Source of the DNA: UBA1258 sp963643225
GTDB taxonomy: Bacteria > Bacillota > Clostridia > Lachnospirales > Lachnospiraceae
Direction: 5' to 3'
Assembly: GCA_963643225.1 (NCBI GenBank)
Contig: CAVIIX010000003.1
Span: 62,001-126,000 of the forward strand
DNA length: 64,000 nt
The notes under the pieces: model-generated
What the model was told of the DNA's origin: nothing
Seen by the model: only the letters and a program-made list of their open reading frames with translations
The model's database searches: none
Program-made: the position numbers and the translations under genes
In this document: positions 25,470 to 34,469 of the stretch, piece by piece
Position numbering within the stretch: the first letter of the stretch is position 1
Layout: every line of letters starts with the position of its first letter

Positions 25470-27114
25470 TGTCATTCCTTTCACAAATCTTATTTTTATG
25501 AGATATTACAATAGACAGTATCGGAAGCATCAGGAAATACGGCCACGAATATCTAAAGGAGGTTATCGGAGAAAGAAGCATAATTCCGTATTGTGCAACC
25601 ATCGGTGCAAATAACAAAAGCTTTTTAGCGGCAAATTCTTTACCCTGCCATGTATATACAAGTATCATTAAAAGTATCCACGGTGCAAAACCTGATACAA
25701 AAAATATTCTTAAGCCCCAAGTGCTTCGCCAAAAATCCAAATTACACAAGCTTTCATAATATTTCTTAAAAAATTGCATATTCAAAATGCTTTTGTTTTG
25801 AAGCGGAACCGGAAGCTCCTCTGACGAGTAGCTGCTGCATGGAACATATGAAAAATCATAATAGCCCGGATACCAAAAACCCAAAGTATTTGACAAAAAT
25901 GCTTTTATATACTCCTTTGGAAACTGCAAGCCAAGTTTTACATAAAATTTCCAAAACGCAATCGGATCGCTTTCGTAATGACTTGAAAAGAAACAGCTCT
26001 TTGCAAAGTCAGCGCAAAATGGACTATATTCCTGTGGTGTCCATCCTACCATCCACTCAAGGTTATCTATATAATACCCTATTTTTTCGATTTGTTCATC
26101 TGTAAGTTCATCTGATCTATTAACCGAAACACGTTGGATTTGCTGAATAGGAACGCTTAGTGCCTCCCTTACCTGCCCCTGTTCTATTCCAAGCGCATTG
26201 AAAACAGGACCTGTATATATCTTGAAGAGAATGACAGGGAGAACTATAATGCCAATCAATGCAACATACTTCTTTAGCCTCCTGATACGCGAAATTTTTA
26301 ATATGAAGACCATCGCAAAGCAAAAGATATAAATATAAATTCCGTTATTTCTGGTGGCAAACATTAGGAAGCTCACTATCGGAAAGAGTACAAAATTTCT
26401 CTTATGCCTTGAATATTTCGATTGACATATGACCATTTCTGTAAAGTGACAGCAAAACAGTACAAGAAATGCCGCATGTAAGGTATCCTTTACCATTGTC
26501 ACCGAAAGCACAGCATTCATAAACCAGAAGGCCATAAACAATATGCTTAAAATAACTATTAAAATCGGAACATTTTTTTTCTTAAGCAGCATAATCATGC
26601 GTGAAAGAGCATAGCTCAAAAGCACCATCTGCAAAAATGAAAGAATTCCGAGTCCGACTTCGTAACTTGAGAACAAATTAAATCCAAGGTTCATAAATAT
26701 TCTTAAGAGCCATGTATGCAGTACCGGATGATGATTGTTCGTGATTTGTCCAAGTGCGCTTGTCGTTTGAGATATTATGTCATACGACAAAACTCCCGGA
26801 AAAAGAACGAGAAAGGCAGGTAGCCACATTACAAAAATGAAGGCCCATATAAGCAAGAAAAGTACGCGGTCATCTATCCTTGAAATTTTTACATCTACCT
26901 TGTCGTTTAATTTGTAAAAAAAAGAAGGCTTTAGCTTTGGAAATATGCAAATAATAAATACATTTACTGCGGAACACATTACAAAGCAAAGTGTAAAACT
27001 CAAAAAATGAACGTTCCCCACACTAAAGTTTTGTTCCTTTGTCATCGGACCGATAACCGTGTAGGCAAGGCTATATAAAAAAGCTATTAGGATTGCTGAT
27101 ATCTTTTTTGTCAT
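25450..27114 (-). CDS. DUF6020-like multi-spanning membrane protein (paralogue 2)
   Basis: 554 residues with about twelve membrane segments. It shares with the protein at 18328-19956 the MWLPAFLVLFPG block followed by YD, the HHPVLHT block and LSVPIQQIQRV with DELTDEQ. The conserved parts are outer loops, so they may bind a surface glycan or lipid-linked sugar. The 3' end overlaps the GT39-type gene. The ATG has only a weak ribosome site. Function unknown. Confidence 0.75.
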   Translation of the reverse strand: MTKKISAILIAFLYSLAYTVIGPMTKEQNFSVGNVHFLSFTLCFVMCSAVNVFIICIFPKLKPSFFYKLNDKVDVKISRIDDRVLFLLIWAFIFVMWLPAFLVLFPGVLSYDIISQTTSALGQITNNHHPVLHTWLLRIFMNLGFNLFSSYEVGLGILSFLQMVLLSYALSRMIMLLKKKNVPILIVILSILFMAFWFMNAVLSVTMVKDTLHAAFLVLFCCHFTEMVICQSKYSRHKRNFVLFPIVSFLMFATRNNGIYIYIFCFAMVFILKISRIRRLKKYVALIGIIVLPVILFKIYTGPVFNALGIEQGQVREALSVPIQQIQRVSVNRSDELTDEQIEKIGYYIDNLEWMVGWTPQEYSPFCADFAKSCFFSSHYESDPIAFWKFYVKLGLQFPKEYIKAFLSNTLGFWYPGYYDFSYVPCSSYSSEELPVPLQNKSILNMQFFKKYYESLCNLDFWRSTWGLRIFFVSGFAPWILLMILVYTWQGKEFAAKKLLLFAPMVAQYGIMLLSPITSFRYSWPYFLMLPILSIVISHKNKICERNDNENQRN

Positions 27115-27175
27115 TTAGGTCTCAACCAAACCTTTCTTACTACGTAAACATAAAGTTTAACTTTTATTTTTAAGG

Positions 27176-28669
27176 TTACCTTAAATTATCTATATTTTTT
27201 TCAGTGTTTTTATAACTACATAATAACAATTTAATGAAAGCAAGGCTTCCAAATAACACTGCCGTCTCCCAGAGCTCGTTTTCAAATATACAAAACTGTA
27301 CTGCAAAAGAAACCCATAAGAACCCAAGAAGGCATTCTTCTCTGTGTTCAACCATTGTCTTACAGAATTTAACCAAAAGCCAGATCACCCAAATAATTGC
27401 ACACGCCCCTATAATAGCGCCGTATCTGATTAGCCAGGCAATATAAGTGTTATGTACATGTGCACAAATGACTTCTCCGGTTGCAGAATAAATAAAAGGA
27501 TCTGTATTTCCCAGTATACCTATCTGCTTTACGCCTCTCACCCACAAAGAGAGTCTGCTCGATAAAGCGGCATCAATGGATTTAAGCAAATGATTATTCG
27601 TAAATTCTCCGAAATAATCCGTACCGTTTATAATTTGGCCACCTTTATTGCTTATATATAAAAGTGCGGTTTTTACTACACCGTTATCCATTTTTAAAAT
27701 ATAAGGTCTTAGCATACTAAAAATAGCAAATATACCCACAGCCAATAATATTGCAATCATGAAACCTGCAATCATTACAAAGAATCTTTTATAAATTTTA
27801 TCTTTAGAAAGATTTTCTTTACCCGCAAAAGCCCAAGCCATTAAAACGGAGGCAAGTAATGCAACACCGCTAGTTTTATTTTCAATCAATACCATTGAAA
27901 CAAGTGGATATATCATAAGAGCACAGGTAATAAGAAGATATTTTTTCTTTTTTTCTTTAGCACAATGCCTCTTTATCATAATAACCTTATAGATTAACCC
28001 AATAAGCGCAATACTTGCTGTAGTGCCTCCTGCAATTGGGAATACAAAAATACCTACCCACCTTGAATCAAGCTTACCAGTCTGTTCACTTGCAAATATT
28101 AAGGAATAGGTCATCAATGTAACAAAATTTAAATACGCAGAAAGGGTTATATATTTACACTGTTTGTTTATTTCATCAAGGGAAAGGTCTAAGATAAGCA
28201 CTGCCAGTGCAGGCGCAAGGATTATAACAATCGAGCCTGAATTCATAAATGCCATAAGCACTATCATTACAAAAGTGGTAATAATAAAAGGGAGCATCCT
28301 TCTGTCTATATTTATTGTTCTTTTCTTTTCATAGGCATCAAATAAAATTACCATAAAAAGCGCTATTAAAAGAAATTTTGAGCCAAGGTAAAGCTTGTAC
28401 TGATATCCCATGCCGTCCCAGTTGTTAAATATATAGCCAAGCTTGGCGCACACATAACCAATCGGTAATAAAAGCTCTAAAGGCTTAATTTTCAAAGGAC
28501 TGCTTAAAATTATTAAAACAGCGAAAATGCCTAAGCATGCAAAATTAAAGAAAACGTCCTTTGGCACCTGATATGTATTAATCCAAATAAAGCTAAAGCA
28601 GCATAGAATAAGCCACCATAGAATTATAAAGGTTATTTTATTCTGCTTTAATTTCTGTAATATTTTCAC
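27176..28669 (-). CDS. O-antigen polymerase/ligase-like (Wzy/WaaL) membrane protein
   Basis: 497 residues with about twelve membrane segments. Near the C-terminus the outer-loop motif HVHNTYIAWLIRYG fits the Wzy_C family, in which a His-Asn stretch is conserved in polymerases and ligases. The start is a GTG at 28669 with GGAG 8 nt upstream, overlapping the preceding polymerase-like gene by 32 nt. Two such genes in tandem could polymerise different repeat units, or one could ligate the glycan. Confidence 0.78.
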   Translation of the reverse strand: MKILQKLKQNKITFIILWWLILCCFSFIWINTYQVPKDVFFNFACLGIFAVLIILSSPLKIKPLELLLPIGYVCAKLGYIFNNWDGMGYQYKLYLGSKFLLIALFMVILFDAYEKKRTINIDRRMLPFIITTFVMIVLMAFMNSGSIVIILAPALAVLILDLSLDEINKQCKYITLSAYLNFVTLMTYSLIFASEQTGKLDSRWVGIFVFPIAGGTTASIALIGLIYKVIMIKRHCAKEKKKKYLLITCALMIYPLVSMVLIENKTSGVALLASVLMAWAFAGKENLSKDKIYKRFFVMIAGFMIAILLAVGIFAIFSMLRPYILKMDNGVVKTALLYISNKGGQIINGTDYFGEFTNNHLLKSIDAALSSRLSLWVRGVKQIGILGNTDPFIYSATGEVICAHVHNTYIAWLIRYGAIIGACAIIWVIWLLVKFCKTMVEHREECLLGFLWVSFAVQFCIFENELWETAVLFGSLAFIKLLLCSYKNTEKNIDNLR

Positions 28670-30083
28670 GTTCCATACTCCTTTTTTTGGTATACGTCAT
28701 AATCGGGTACTGTAAAATAAGCCAAAACATTCCTAAAGGCAGATTCCAGTAGCCATTCATAGATAGCTCCGAAAAGCCTGCAAACACACCATAAAGCAAA
28801 GGTAAGATCATTGCCGGATTTTTATCTAAAGCTCGTACCATACTGGATATTACATATAAAATTCCCCAGGCAGTCATTAAAAGACCACCGATTAAACCGT
28901 ATTTTATCAAATAGCACAGATAAAGATTGTGAGTATACAATAAGGCATCCACCTGACCTTTAAGCTTAATCTGCCCCATCAGTTCTGCCCAATATCTTAC
29001 TCTTTCTGAAGTAAGTCTGTTTATTTTATTTAAAATCGGAATGTCAAAATAGCCTTCCTTAACATATCCAAATTCTGCCACATGAGCAAGGCCGTAAGGC
29101 AAATCCAGTAAACCAACATATTTATGCTTTACTAAATACGCCAGAGTGAAAGCCGTAATCAAAAACGTAATAATTACAATACCCAAAATTATTAAGCCTA
29201 TAAAAATCCGCTTTTTAGTAACACCTTCTTCTTTTCCATGAAGAAAAATAAATGAAGTAAGAATTGCTAAAGCAATGGCCATCACTATGGTCCTTGAATT
29301 AACCATAAGAGTTGCTAAAATTGGATATGCCCAAAATACACATAAAACAATAAGCCTTTTAATATTTCTTTCAGACCTTAACCATCTTATAAAAAAGCCT
29401 AAGCCTATTAATACAGCAATGCCGCAGGTAGCCCCTGTTGTGGATGTATTTAAAAAAACGCCTACATACCTGCCGGAAACAAAATTGTCAGGCTCTAAAA
29501 TCAGGGATCGTGTAAACATATAAGCAAAGACTAAATAATAAGCAACACCAAAGCCTTCCGTTAATTCAACCCACTTATCGCTGTCTATGTCAGTTAAAAT
29601 CAAAGCATAAATCGGAGTTAATAAAGGTATTATGTCGGCATTGGCAAAATAGCAGCCTATAGCAGTGAATAAAATATAAAGCCAAAACAGCGGTGTCTTA
29701 ATCTGATATTTTAAATGAACAGGTCTGTGTCTTAAAAGATCTAACAGCAATCCAATGGAAAATGCATAAATAACATGATTTTGACGTACCACCACAGAGT
29801 ATATTTCCCCGTAAAAATCAGCATTAATATTTTTATATTTCCAAAATATGCACAATGTAATTCCTGACAGGATAACAAAAATCCATGCTTTTATATCTTT
29901 AAAATTAATATTTCGTAAAAATGCAATTAATAAAAGCATTGCGATAACCGCACGCCCTAAAAGAAGCTGCCTTGGTACTTCAAATCCCACTTCCGGTACA
30001 TGACACATGTACCAGCATATTATAAGGAAAAAACCTGTTTCAATTAATAATATTAAGTTTTTTCTCTGTAATAACTTCTTCAT
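28638..30083 (-). CDS. O-antigen polymerase/ligase-like (Wzy/WaaL) membrane protein
   Basis: 481 residues with about twelve membrane segments and a C-terminal outer-loop motif THNLYLCYLIKYG of the Wzy_C kind. The internal segment WVELTEGFGVAYYLVF also occurs as a decayed copy at 22881-22955, so a relative of this gene was once present there. GGAG lies 12 nt before the ATG. It heads a transcription unit behind candidate promoters at 30187-30246. Confidence 0.78.
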   Translation of the reverse strand: MKKLLQRKNLILLIETGFFLIICWYMCHVPEVGFEVPRQLLLGRAVIAMLLLIAFLRNINFKDIKAWIFVILSGITLCIFWKYKNINADFYGEIYSVVVRQNHVIYAFSIGLLLDLLRHRPVHLKYQIKTPLFWLYILFTAIGCYFANADIIPLLTPIYALILTDIDSDKWVELTEGFGVAYYLVFAYMFTRSLILEPDNFVSGRYVGVFLNTSTTGATCGIAVLIGLGFFIRWLRSERNIKRLIVLCVFWAYPILATLMVNSRTIVMAIALAILTSFIFLHGKEEGVTKKRIFIGLIILGIVIITFLITAFTLAYLVKHKYVGLLDLPYGLAHVAEFGYVKEGYFDIPILNKINRLTSERVRYWAELMGQIKLKGQVDALLYTHNLYLCYLIKYGLIGGLLMTAWGILYVISSMVRALDKNPAMILPLLYGVFAGFSELSMNGYWNLPLGMFWLILQYPIMTYTKKRSMERENITEIKAE

Positions 30084-30186
30084 ATATTGTTTACAGTCTC
30101 CTATACGTCATTTTGCTTGCATTAAACTGAAGCCCTTATATATTTTCTGAAAGGATAAAGCATCCTTATATTTATGTTAATTCTGG

Positions 30187-30246
30187 TCTATATTTAATAT
30201 TAAACCTAAAGTAAACTTTTCTAAAGCCAAAATATTTTTCAGTCAA
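30187..30246 (-). promoter_or_regulatory. Candidate promoters for the polymerase unit
   Basis: Two possible promoters lie in the 237-base gap. One is TTGACT (30246-30241) with TAGAAA (30223-30218), spacing 17. The other is TTTACT (30215-30210) with TATAGA (30192-30187), spacing 17. Neither is perfect. The rest of the gap holds only a 6-bp hairpin (30151-30167) and no gene. Confidence 0.4.
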
Positions 30247-30320
30247 GCTTTTATTCACTGTCTGTTTCATCAGGTTTAGCACATTTTGCTAAAAGTGCAT
30301 GGCTGTAATAGTACCAATTA

Positions 30321-31013
30321 TCATTTATCAATCTGCCCCTTTAAAAGGCTTTTTGCTTCGCTCTGTTTTAAATCGTATTCTTCTTTTGTCACTAAGCCCT
30401 TGGCAAGCAGATAATCACCAAGGTCTGTTGCGGTGGCACTACCCTCTTCGTTTATATCTTCGTGGCTCAAAAAGGCTTTTTTTATAGTCATTAATATAAT
30501 CCTTGCATCTTCTGCAAAAGAAATGTTTTCTATGTATTTTATGTCCCAGTTTAATTTTTCTTCCCAGGCTATTGCGTTTCTTCCGTTTACCTGGGCAAGA
30601 CCTGAAAGTCCCGGCATAACGGTATGTCTTAAACGCTGTTCAGCCGTCATAAACACCATGTCTCTTACTAACTGAGGCCTTGGCCCCACAAGGGACATAT
30701 CGCCTTTAATTATGTTTAAAAGCTCCGGAAGCTCGTCAAGAGAAGAGGCTCTTAAAAATCTTCCGTATTTATTAAGTCTTTCTTCATCCGGCAGTAATTT
30801 TCCGTCCTTATTCTTACGATTATCCATGGAACGGAATTTTACAAGTTTAAATATCTTTTCATCCTTGCCGGGGCGTTTCTGTGTAAAGAAAGGATTTCCA
30901 CCCATAAAGACTGCACCCAGGATTATAAGCACTAAAAAAATGGGCGAAAGCACTATTATGCCTACTGATGAAATTATAAAATCAAGAATTCTTTTTAGGT
31001 ATTTTTCGTACAT
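30321..31013 (-). CDS. PglC-like phosphoglycosyl transferase with SHOCT-like tail
   Basis: 230 residues. The body is the monotopic phosphoglycosyl transferase fold: one N-terminal membrane segment, the KFRSMDNR block, the D-E-L-P-E-L segment with the catalytic Asp-Glu pair, and VGPRPQL. PglC moves a phospho-sugar (UDP-diNAcBac in Campylobacter) onto undecaprenyl phosphate and so starts glycan assembly. The last ~35 residues, with GDYLLAKGLVTKEEYDLKQ, resemble a SHOCT-type C-terminal helix pair, which ordinary PglC proteins lack. It follows a PglE-like gene end to start. One of two initiating enzymes in the locus. Confidence 0.85.
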   Translation of the reverse strand: MYEKYLKRILDFIISSVGIIVLSPIFLVLIILGAVFMGGNPFFTQKRPGKDEKIFKLVKFRSMDNRKNKDGKLLPDEERLNKYGRFLRASSLDELPELLNIIKGDMSLVGPRPQLVRDMVFMTAEQRLRHTVMPGLSGLAQVNGRNAIAWEEKLNWDIKYIENISFAEDARIILMTIKKAFLSHEDINEEGSATATDLGDYLLAKGLVTKEEYDLKQSEAKSLLKGQIDK

Positions 31014-32245
31014 TATTCAAAGCATCTCTTTATGGCTTCTATTATTATATCCTGTTCTTCAGACGTCATTTTGTTGTCGCTTGGAAGGCATAAGCCTCTG
31101 TTAAAAATGTCTGCCCCTACGTCGATTGCACCGCCTTCTATGTAGGCATTCGTGCTGGCTCTTCCGTTTCCTTCTATCGTCACAAACCCATTCCTTCTGT
31201 ATATGGGCTGCATGTGCATAGGCTTCCATATAGGACGTCCTTCTGCATTTAATTTAGAAATTGCTTCTAAAATTTCTGTGGGGCAGGATTTGCCGGACTC
31301 TGAAATATATAAAGCTTCGGTTTCTGAACGTACCTGTTTGCACATAGCATCTTTATCTATTAAAAGACAGGACAACCAGAAATTAGGTTCCGAGTTGACT
31401 CTGTCATAGGGATTCATGCTTACTGGTAAATTTTTAAAAGCTTCTTTATATCTAAAATATATAGCCTTCTTCTTTGCAATATGCTCTTCAAGATAAGGTA
31501 ACTGTCCTCTCACAATCCCTGCCACCACGTTACTCATGCGGTAATTATAGCCAAGCTCTTCGTGCTGATACCAGGGCGCTGCCTCTCTTGACTGTGTAGA
31601 CCATTTACGTGCCTTTTCTGCAGCCTCTTTACTGTCTGTTAAGAGCATGCCACCTGTAGAGCCTGTAATAATTTTATTGCCGTTAAAGCTGATACAGTTA
31701 TATTTACCAAAGGTGCCTGTCTGAATGCCTTTATATGTGGCGCCAAAGGATTCTGCAGCATCTTCTATTATAATTGCACCGTGTCTTTCACAGATTTTTT
31801 TGATTTCTTTTATTTTGCCGGGCACGCCGTAAAGATGTGCCACTACCACAGCCTTCACTTCAGGGTAGCTTTCAAAAGCCTTCTCTAATGCTGCAGGGTC
31901 CATGTTCCAGGTATCATATTCCGTATCTATAAATACTGGCACACCGCCTTCATATACTACCGGATTAACAGTTGCAGCAAAGGTCATGTCAGAACAGAAT
32001 ACCTTATCGCCCGGCTTTACTCTTGCAAGCTTAACCGCAAGATGGAGAGCTTCGGTACCTGCAGAAAGTGCAACTGCATAGCCGGCACCTGTTTTACGTG
32101 CCACCTCTTCTTCTATGGCATTAATATTTGCACCTACAGTAGACATCCAGTTAGTCTCGTAGGCTTCCTTTACATATTCAAGCTCCTCCCCGTGCATTGT
32201 GGGAGATGATAAATATATTTTCTTTTCAAAGGGTTTAAGTTCCAT
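31013..32245 (-). CDS. PglE-like UDP-4-keto-sugar aminotransferase (DegT family)
   Basis: 410 residues, a DegT/DnrJ/EryC1 PLP aminotransferase. It opens IYLSSPTMHGEELEYVKEAY. The PLP lysine is in FNGNKIITGSTGGM and the cofactor Asp in IIEDAAES. This pattern matches PglE/LegC-type enzymes that aminate the 4-keto sugar made by PglF on the way to bacillosamine-type sugars. It sits in the order PglF-like, small remnant, PglE-like, PglC-like. A PglD-type acetyltransferase is absent nearby. A GAGGATCTGATTA ribosome region precedes the ATG. Confidence 0.82.
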   Translation of the reverse strand: MELKPFEKKIYLSSPTMHGEELEYVKEAYETNWMSTVGANINAIEEEVARKTGAGYAVALSAGTEALHLAVKLARVKPGDKVFCSDMTFAATVNPVVYEGGVPVFIDTEYDTWNMDPAALEKAFESYPEVKAVVVAHLYGVPGKIKEIKKICERHGAIIIEDAAESFGATYKGIQTGTFGKYNCISFNGNKIITGSTGGMLLTDSKEAAEKARKWSTQSREAAPWYQHEELGYNYRMSNVVAGIVRGQLPYLEEHIAKKKAIYFRYKEAFKNLPVSMNPYDRVNSEPNFWLSCLLIDKDAMCKQVRSETEALYISESGKSCPTEILEAISKLNAEGRPIWKPMHMQPIYRRNGFVTIEGNGRASTNAYIEGGAIDVGADIFNRGLCLPSDNKMTSEEQDIIIEAIKRCFE

Positions 32246-32265
32246 TAATCAGATCCTCTAAAGTG

Positions 32266-32568
32266 TTAAGAAATCTTTTCTGCAACGAGCCATGCAAATT
32301 CCATATTTGTATTGAAGGTAGGATGCAGGCCGTCTCTTAATTTATAATATGAATTATCTTTATTTATATCAGCCGCCATGTAATTTTTAAAATTCCACTC
32401 ATCTTCATAAGCTGTGGCATAATATTCAACGGTTTCCCTAAGCCGTTCTTTTTTATTTAACCGGTTTGTCCTTACTGCCATAAACACCATAAAACCGCAG
32501 AAGCATATGGCAATTCCGAGCACTGCCCACGCTGCGATTGTAGAGTTTATTTTCTTTTTAGTTTTCAT
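32266..32568 (-). CDS. Small membrane protein, internally deleted remnant of an SGNH protein
   Basis: 100 residues: an N-terminal membrane anchor (about 12-32) joined by a short linker to a C-terminal block ADINKDNSYYKLRDGLH. That block matches the end of the SGNH protein at 14914-15756 (NINKDNYSEYLFGGLH). The central ~180 residues with the nucleophile Ser and the Asn block are missing, but the frame is kept. So it looks like an in-frame deletion product. It overlaps the PglF-like gene by 11 nt. Whether the product is made is unknown; enzymatic activity is unlikely. Confidence 0.6.
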   Translation of the reverse strand: MKTKKKINSTIAAWAVLGIAICFCGFMVFMAVRTNRLNKKERLRETVEYYATAYEDEWNFKNYMAADINKDNSYYKLRDGLHPTFNTNMEFAWLVAEKIS

Positions 32569-34459
32569 GCTCTTCCTGATATTTATATGTGGGTACTATT
32601 TTACTTACAGCTTCTTTTACCTTTAAAGGCTCATGTAAGCACACATCCATTAATCCGTCTAAGGAAGCTTCGAATTCATCCCTGTCAAAATCGATAGGGC
32701 GGCCGATATGAATTAATTCGTTCTCCGTATTTTTAAGACCTTCCTCGCTCATAAGAAGCTCTTCATACATTTTCTCACCTGGGCGTAAGCCTGTAAAGAC
32801 AATTTCTATATCATCCCCTACTCGGAAGCCTGAAAGCTTAATGAGGTTTTCAGCAAGATCTAAAATTTTAACGGGCTCACCCATATCGAGTACAAAGATC
32901 TCGCCGCCCTTAGCATAGGCGCCTGCCTGTAATATAAGTGAAACCGCTTCAGGAATAGTCATAAAATACCTGATAATGTTAGGGTCTGTAACGGTAACCG
33001 GGCCTCCTGCCATGATCTGCTTTTTAAACAGCGGTATAACAGAGCCGTTTGAACCAAGCACGTTACCAAAGCGAACTGCCACAAAATCAGTCTTTGAGCG
33101 CTCGTTCATCAGCTGAACCACCATTTCGCACATTCTCTTGCTGGCACCCATGATGTTTGTTGGGTTAACAGCCTTGTCGGTAGACACCAGCACGAATTTT
33201 TCAGCGCCGTATTTGTCTGCCATTTTGGCAGTTTTATAGGTACCAAATACGTTGTTTTTAATAGCTTCAGTAGGGCTGTCTTCCATTAAGGGCACATGCT
33301 TATGGGCTGCCGCATGGTACACTATCTGAGGCTTAAATTCATTAAAAATCTGCTCTAATTTTATTTCATCTCTTACTGATGCAATTATTACCTTTAAATC
33401 TAAGTCAGGAAGCTTTCGCTTTAATTCCTGCTGTATGTCATAGGCATTGTTTTCATATATGTCTACAATAATAAGCTGCTTTGGCTCGTGGGTTGAAAGC
33501 TGTCTGCACAATTCGCTGCCTATAGAACCACCACCGCCTGTCACCATTACGGTTTTGTTTTTAATGTAGCCTATGATTTCATCAACGTTTATATTAACGG
33601 GTTCACGACCTAATAAATCCTCGATTTCAATATCTCTCAACTGGGAAATGCTTACATCACCGTTTATAAGCTGATAGATGCCAGGTACGATTTTAACCCT
33701 GCATTCCGTTTCCTTACATATTTCTGAGATTTCTTTTATTGTCCTTTTGGAAGCACTTGGAATCGCAATAATGATTTCATCAATTTCAAATTCCTTAACC
33801 GCTTCAGGGATTGCTTCTCTTCCACCAACAATTGGCACACCCCTAAGCATTTTGCCATGGCACCCTGCGTTATCGTCAATAATGCACTTTACCTGCATCG
33901 TGACGTATTTACTTACTTCGATTTCCTTTAAAATGCTGTTACCGGCAGCGCCTGCGCCTATTACCATTATGTTAAGGCGCCTTTCATTGCCACGCTTTAA
34001 ATTCCAACCGGCTCTTATTATTCTTAAGAACCTGTAAAAGAACCTTGTGCACACGGTCAGGGCACATAAAATAAAGGTATAGAATAGGTAATAGCTTCTG
34101 GGTACACTGAGGTTTAAAGTTGAAAATACAAAAATTCTCAATACGCCGTCACAGCCACAGGCCAATACTATTTTAATAAGCTCATTGGCACTTGCATACC
34201 GCCACACGCTTTGGTAAAGGCTGAATATAATAAAAAACAAAAGCATTGACGCAATGTCATAAGGAATCATCCTAAGGGCATTGCCATAAAAGCTTTTATC
34301 CATTAAGGCAAAGGAAAAATCATATCTTATCCAAAGGGCTCCGATTGCCGCAAAGAGCACGGAAACAAAGTCCCCCACAACAATGCAGGCAACCCTTGCT
34401 ACTCTTTTACTATCCTTTAAAAAATATGCAATCTGACTTAATCTGTTCCGTTTTCCCAT
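32558..34459 (-). CDS. PglF/CapD-like UDP-HexNAc 4,6-dehydratase, membrane-bound
   Basis: 633 residues. Four or five N-terminal membrane segments (to about residue 135) are followed by a CoA-binding-like domain with MVIGAGAAG. The C-terminal short-chain dehydrogenase domain has MVTGGGGSIGSEL and an active site in which the usual Tyr is replaced by Met (SKRMCEM), as is normal in PglF/WbpM. It forms UDP-4-keto-6-deoxy-GlcNAc from UDP-GlcNAc, the substrate for the PglE-like aminotransferase two genes on. Confidence 0.88.
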   Translation of the reverse strand: MGKRNRLSQIAYFLKDSKRVARVACIVVGDFVSVLFAAIGALWIRYDFSFALMDKSFYGNALRMIPYDIASMLLFFIIFSLYQSVWRYASANELIKIVLACGCDGVLRIFVFSTLNLSVPRSYYLFYTFILCALTVCTRFFYRFLRIIRAGWNLKRGNERRLNIMVIGAGAAGNSILKEIEVSKYVTMQVKCIIDDNAGCHGKMLRGVPIVGGREAIPEAVKEFEIDEIIIAIPSASKRTIKEISEICKETECRVKIVPGIYQLINGDVSISQLRDIEIEDLLGREPVNINVDEIIGYIKNKTVMVTGGGGSIGSELCRQLSTHEPKQLIIVDIYENNAYDIQQELKRKLPDLDLKVIIASVRDEIKLEQIFNEFKPQIVYHAAAHKHVPLMEDSPTEAIKNNVFGTYKTAKMADKYGAEKFVLVSTDKAVNPTNIMGASKRMCEMVVQLMNERSKTDFVAVRFGNVLGSNGSVIPLFKKQIMAGGPVTVTDPNIIRYFMTIPEAVSLILQAGAYAKGGEIFVLDMGEPVKILDLAENLIKLSGFRVGDDIEIVFTGLRPGEKMYEELLMSEEGLKNTENELIHIGRPIDFDRDEFEASLDGLMDVCLHEPLKVKEAVSKIVPTYKYQEEHEN

Positions 34460-34469
34460 TTACTTAAAT

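Noticed and set aside
30151..30167. AAGGAT/ATCCTT hairpin in the gap before the polymerase gene
   Set aside because: A 6-bp AT-rich stem with no T tract and no conserved partner; too weak to call a riboswitch or terminator.
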